Positions 6,634-9,520 of a stretch of 9,520 nt of DNA are shown piece after piece. Position numbers and translations under genes: made by a program. Position 1 is the first letter of the stretch. The number at the start of each line of letters is the position of its first letter. Source of the stretch: Bacteroidota bacterium (GTDB lineage: Bacteria; Bacteroidota; Bacteroidia; Cytophagales; Cyclobacteriaceae). The notes under the pieces are model-generated. The model searched no databases. It saw nothing but the letters and a program-made list of their open reading frames with translations, and was not told where the DNA came from. The DNA lies in the NCBI GenBank assembly GCA_024643595.1, contig JAHEMS010000105.1:1-9520 (forward strand), in the 5' to 3' direction.

Positions 6634-7782
6634 ATGAAACTAAAGGGACGTTCCTATAAAAATAACCAACCGATCGAAATCGTCATTGATGGCGAGCAGA
6701 TTAAAAGTAAGGTACCGTGCAACGAACAATTACCCGATCATTTCATTTTAGGACCAGGATTTACGGACATTCAGGTGAACGGTTATGGGGGTGTTGATTA
6801 CAATGAAATATATGATGAGCCTGTTAAACTAACTTCTATCTCCCGCTTATTATATAAAGAGGGAGTAACAACACATTTGCCAACGATTATTACCAATAGC
6901 ACTGAACAAATCACCAAGTTGATCAGGCAAGTGATTAGTCTAAGAAACGCTGATGAACAAGCAAAGTGGAGCATTGATGGTCTACACATTGAAGGTCCCT
7001 TTATTTCCCCTGTAGACGGGCCTCGTGGGGCACATCCTAAAGAATTTGTTCGTGCTCCTGACTGGAACCTAATCCTTCAATGGCAGGAAGTGGCAGAAGG
7101 TCAGATTAAAATTATTACCATTTCCCCCGAATGGGAAAATTCAAATACATTTATCGAGCAGTGTCTAAAAAATAATATCCTGGTCTCTATAGGGCATACC
7201 TGTGCCACCCACCAGCAATTACAGGATGCCGTCAGTGCAGGTGCCTGCATGTCCACACACCTGGGCAATGGTATGCATCCAATGTTAGTCAGGCATCCCA
7301 ATTATCTTTGGTCACAACTGGCAGATGATCGTTTAAAGACATCCATTATAGCCGATGGTTTTCATCTTCCTGCTGAAGTGATTCGCGTTTTTAAAAAAGT
7401 AAAAGAAGATAAAATTTTTATGGTGAGTGATAGTGTTTCACTGGCGGGAATGCCTCCGGGAGATTATGATCTGCACATTGGCGGACAAGTAACGTTGACG
7501 AAGGAGGGTAAATTGCATTTGAGAAATAACCCTTCTATTTTCGCTGGCTCCGCCAATCATATCAAGCATGGGGTTGAATTTCTTATTAACCAGAATCTGG
7601 CAACACTGACTGAAGCTTGGGAAATGGCCTCTATACGACCACAAGAACTGGTCTTTCCCGGCAATAAAACTTTTCAATCGGGTGGCAAAGCAGACATTAT
7701 TTGTGTCTCAGTCAACGATGGAATGCTGGAGGTGATTAAAACAATCAAGAATGGAAAAGAAATGTATGTTAAAGGCAACTGA
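6634..7782 (+). CDS. nagA: NagA-type amidohydrolase, putative N-acetylglucosamine-6-phosphate deacetylase
   Basis: 382 residues from the ATG, the usual NagA length. There is no signal peptide, so it is cytoplasmic. NagA landmarks (numbered from this ATG) are GPGFTDIQVNG (40-50), HIEGPF with the metal-ligand Glu (118-123), GHT (187-189), HLGNGM (209-214), DGFHLP (241-246), and the catalytic Asp in SDSVSLAGMP (265-274). An Arg in VRHPNY corresponds to the phosphate-contacting Arg of the E. coli enzyme. It would remove acetate from an N-acetylated sugar phosphate. HLGNGM differs from the HL(F/Y)NAM of classical NagA, and the sequence resembles a divergent subfamily, so the exact substrate is less sure. 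A TTG at 6619 in the same frame, about 10 bases after an AAAGAGG stretch (6602-6608), would add five residues (MKKLA). I prefer the ATG because MKLKGRSY is the typical family start. No nagB or sugar kinase is visible in this window. Confidence 0.87.
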   Translation: MKLKGRSYKNNQPIEIVIDGEQIKSKVPCNEQLPDHFILGPGFTDIQVNGYGGVDYNEIYDEPVKLTSISRLLYKEGVTTHLPTIITNSTEQITKLIRQVISLRNADEQAKWSIDGLHIEGPFISPVDGPRGAHPKEFVRAPDWNLILQWQEVAEGQIKIITISPEWENSNTFIEQCLKNNILVSIGHTCATHQQLQDAVSAGACMSTHLGNGMHPMLVRHPNYLWSQLADDRLKTSIIADGFHLPAEVIRVFKKVKEDKIFMVSDSVSLAGMPPGDYDLHIGGQVTLTKEGKLHLRNNPSIFAGSANHIKHGVEFLINQNLATLTEAWEMASIRPQELVFPGNKTFQSGGKADIICVSVNDGMLEVIKTIKNGKEMYVKGN

Positions 7783-7796
7783 CACACCAAGCCTTT
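7771..7796. terminator. Weak candidate bidirectional terminator hairpin
   Basis: AAAGGC at 7771-7776 and GCCTTT at 7791-7796 form a perfect 6-base stem with a 14-base loop, placed across the stop of the deacetylase gene and just before the end of the convergent receptor gene. The + strand continues with pyrimidines (CTTCCTC) and the - strand continues AT-rich, with no strong T-run on either side. A shared terminator is expected between convergent genes, but the loop is large and the stem short. Confidence 0.28.
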
Positions 7797-7817
7797 CTTC
7801 CTCAGACTGTGAAAGTT

Positions 7818-9520
7818 TTAGATGCTGAACCTAGCGCTCATTAAAATAATTTGCGTCTCACGCTTCGAATAAAAGGATTGATAAAACCTGGCCGTACTAT
7901 TGTAACCGGCAAACCTGCGTGTGTTAAAAATATCCCGTGCGCTGATCGACAAACTTCCTTTCTTGTTAAAGAAACTTTTTTGCACACTGGCATCCAGGTA
8001 ATACTGCTCGAGGTCACGACCCTGTGCCTCAATTTCGGGTGAATCATAATTAAAAATAAACTGAAGACGGAGATTCAGTGGGAGCTTAAAATCAGAAGTC
8101 AATTTTGTATTGAAGGCCAGCCCATTATTCACAAATCCAGCATCCAGGTTTGATCCATCCACGCTGATCCTGAAACCAGTAAGGTTTCCACTCACATTCC
8201 ACCAGTTGGTTAACTCCGTCACACCAATCACTTCGAAACCGTAAGACTCGGACGTCTTTAAGTTCTCCGGCTGAGAATAAGAAATACCGTCTTCAACAAA
8301 CGTGATATAGTCTAATTCACCCTTGGTCCGACGATAAAACAAGTTGGTAGTAAGACTCAGTTTATCACTTTCATACACATGACCAAACTCCATAGAGTTA
8401 ATCATCTCTGGTTGAAGATTGGGGTTTCCACGTCTCACGTTCAATGAATCCGTAATATTGGGAAATGGATTTAATCTCCACGCAGAAGGTCGCTCAATTC
8501 TTCGGCTATAGGTAAATTTTACTCCATGCTTCGGTGCCAGTTTGTAGAGTGCCTGAAGGCTGGGAAACAAATTAAAGTAATCCTGTCTATTGCTTTCTTG
8601 TGAATTGTACTGGTAAAGATCCAGGGTGGTGTACTCCCCCCTTACACCGGCAGTTACATCCAGTTTTTCCATGTCCTTATTCAAGACCATGTAAGCCGCA
8701 TGAACCCGGTCTCTATAGTCAAATTGATTGCTGATGGCAGGGTCTTCAATAAATCCTTCATCAGGATCATTCATTCTGGAATAATCATAATCATAACTGA
8801 AGTGACGGATATTTGATTTCAGACCCGTCTCTAATTTCATTTGGTTTTGCAACGGATGTATATAATCGGCCCGCAACACATAGGCATATCGCTTCTCATC
8901 AATGATGGCCTGTTCCTGTCCATCCAAGCCTGACGGATCGGCTTCCGAAGCATCGCGGAAGATGTCGATATTCTGTGTCTTGAATTGGTTAGTGTACGAT
9001 TGACTGGCTGTAAATTTGAATGACCTCGCTTTATTATCAAACGTGCGTTCATAAATGAGGGCATTATCCATTCCATCTTCAGTTTCTGATTCATCGTTGG
9101 TTCTTACATATTCCAGCAAGAGCTGATCCGAGTTGATATCGGAAAGTCTGGAGTATAAAGAATTGAATTGTTGATCAAGGCTGGTGTTAAACACACCTTC
9201 ATAACTTAATATGTTTTTGCCAAAATAATAATCTGCGCCGTAATTAAAGGTGTGTCCCAGGTTCTCTCTCGTGGTGAGCGTTTGCTGATTCAATGCGTTG
9301 CCATCACCAAATATTTCCCGGTCGATATTCCGATTGCCAACGCTGCGCCATCTTCGCAGATTATATCCACCATACACATTCAAATTTAGAATCCGATGAT
9401 TGATTTGTGTGCCGATATTCATCCTGCCACGAGTACCATACAATACATCGAAACTCGCATTTGTCCCAAGGTCATCTCCTTTCTTTAAAATGATATCAAT
9501 GATACCCCCTTCTGCTTCAG
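7818..9520 (-). CDS. TonB-dependent receptor-like outer-membrane beta-barrel protein (5' end beyond window)
   Basis: The reading frame is open from the right edge to the TAA at 7818-7820, so the gene is partial at its N-terminus; the TTG at 9441-9443 is not a real start. The first visible residues, EAEGGIIDIILKKG, are the end of a TonB plug domain (GG-I-I-x-I-I-L-K-K). The rest is a long beta-barrel of alternating polar and aromatic residues. Typical barrel blocks include YSRRIERPS (around 8485-8515) and GNPNLQPE (around 8408-8432), as in the OMP_b-brl_3 group of Bacteroidetes outer-membrane proteins. The C-terminal strand ends ILMSARFSI. It should sit in the outer membrane and import or bind a ligand with energy from TonB. 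It is convergent to the sugar cluster and shows no adjacent SusD gene in the visible part, so a role in the same pathway is unsupported. The ligand is unknown. Confidence 0.9.
   Translation of the reverse strand, partial: EAEGGIIDIILKKGDDLGTNASFDVLYGTRGRMNIGTQINHRILNLNVYGGYNLRRWRSVGNRNIDREIFGDGNALNQQTLTTRENLGHTFNYGADYYFGKNILSYEGVFNTSLDQQFNSLYSRLSDINSDQLLLEYVRTNDESETEDGMDNALIYERTFDNKARSFKFTASQSYTNQFKTQNIDIFRDASEADPSGLDGQEQAIIDEKRYAYVLRADYIHPLQNQMKLETGLKSNIRHFSYDYDYSRMNDPDEGFIEDPAISNQFDYRDRVHAAYMVLNKDMEKLDVTAGVRGEYTTLDLYQYNSQESNRQDYFNLFPSLQALYKLAPKHGVKFTYSRRIERPSAWRLNPFPNITDSLNVRRGNPNLQPEMINSMEFGHVYESDKLSLTTNLFYRRTKGELDYITFVEDGISYSQPENLKTSESYGFEVIGVTELTNWWNVSGNLTGFRISVDGSNLDAGFVNNGLAFNTKLTSDFKLPLNLRLQFIFNYDSPEIEAQGRDLEQYYLDASVQKSFFNKKGSLSISARDIFNTRRFAGYNSTARFYQSFYSKRETQIILMSARFSI

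Noticed and set aside
9441..9443. TTG as the start codon of the receptor gene
   Set aside because: The frame continues open to the window edge and encodes the end of a TonB plug domain, so this is an internal Leu codon.
1..9520. CRISPR arrays, insertion sequences, tRNA/rRNA genes, phage or defence genes
   Set aside because: No regularly spaced direct repeats, transposase or integrase motifs, cloverleaf structures or defence-family motifs were seen on either strand.

Overview
The window reads as a chromosomal segment of a Bacteroidetes bacterium, probably of the Cytophagales/Cyclobacteriaceae type. Supporting signs are moderate-to-low GC, A-rich leaders without clear Shine-Dalgarno sites, a GH172/DUF2961 lipoprotein, a FucP/GluP-type sugar transporter of the kind common in that phylum, a c-type cytochrome with an N-terminal Ig/PKD-like segment, and a TonB-plug/beta-barrel receptor. 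The genus cannot be fixed from the sequence.

Layout: positions 1-110 hold no gene I can support. Six genes then follow on the + strand with gaps of about 39, 20, 45, 5 and 51 bases (36 if the last gene starts at its TTG). They are (1) a Tat-exported TIM-barrel sugar isomerase/epimerase, (2) a GH172/DUF2961 lipoprotein, (3) an MFS sugar transporter starting at GTG, (4) a Tat-exported FAD-dependent amine-oxidase-family oxidoreductase, (5) a secreted monohaem cytochrome c, and (6) a NagA-type amidohydrolase. A convergent gene on the - strand, 35 bases beyond, encodes the C-terminal part of a TonB-dependent-receptor-like outer-membrane protein that runs off the right edge.

How they may work together (inference): the GH172 lipoprotein would release a sugar from a glycan or glycoside. 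The exported flavoprotein and cytochrome c, only 5 bases apart, would oxidise a sugar or amine in the periplasm and pass electrons to the respiratory chain. The exported TIM-barrel protein would rearrange or cleave a sugar there. The MFS permease would import the product, and the cytoplasmic NagA-like enzyme would deacetylate an N-acetylated sugar (phosphate). The combination suggests a small carbohydrate/amino-sugar utilisation operon without a SusC/SusD pair in view. No single family is new. The pairing of a Tat flavoprotein of the amine-oxidase fold with a dedicated cytochrome inside a GH172/NagA sugar cluster is the part most worth following up.

No RNA genes, CRISPR arrays, insertion sequences or long repeats were seen. 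The regulatory candidates are a TAnnTTTG-type -7 box before gene 4 and a weak hairpin between the convergent genes.
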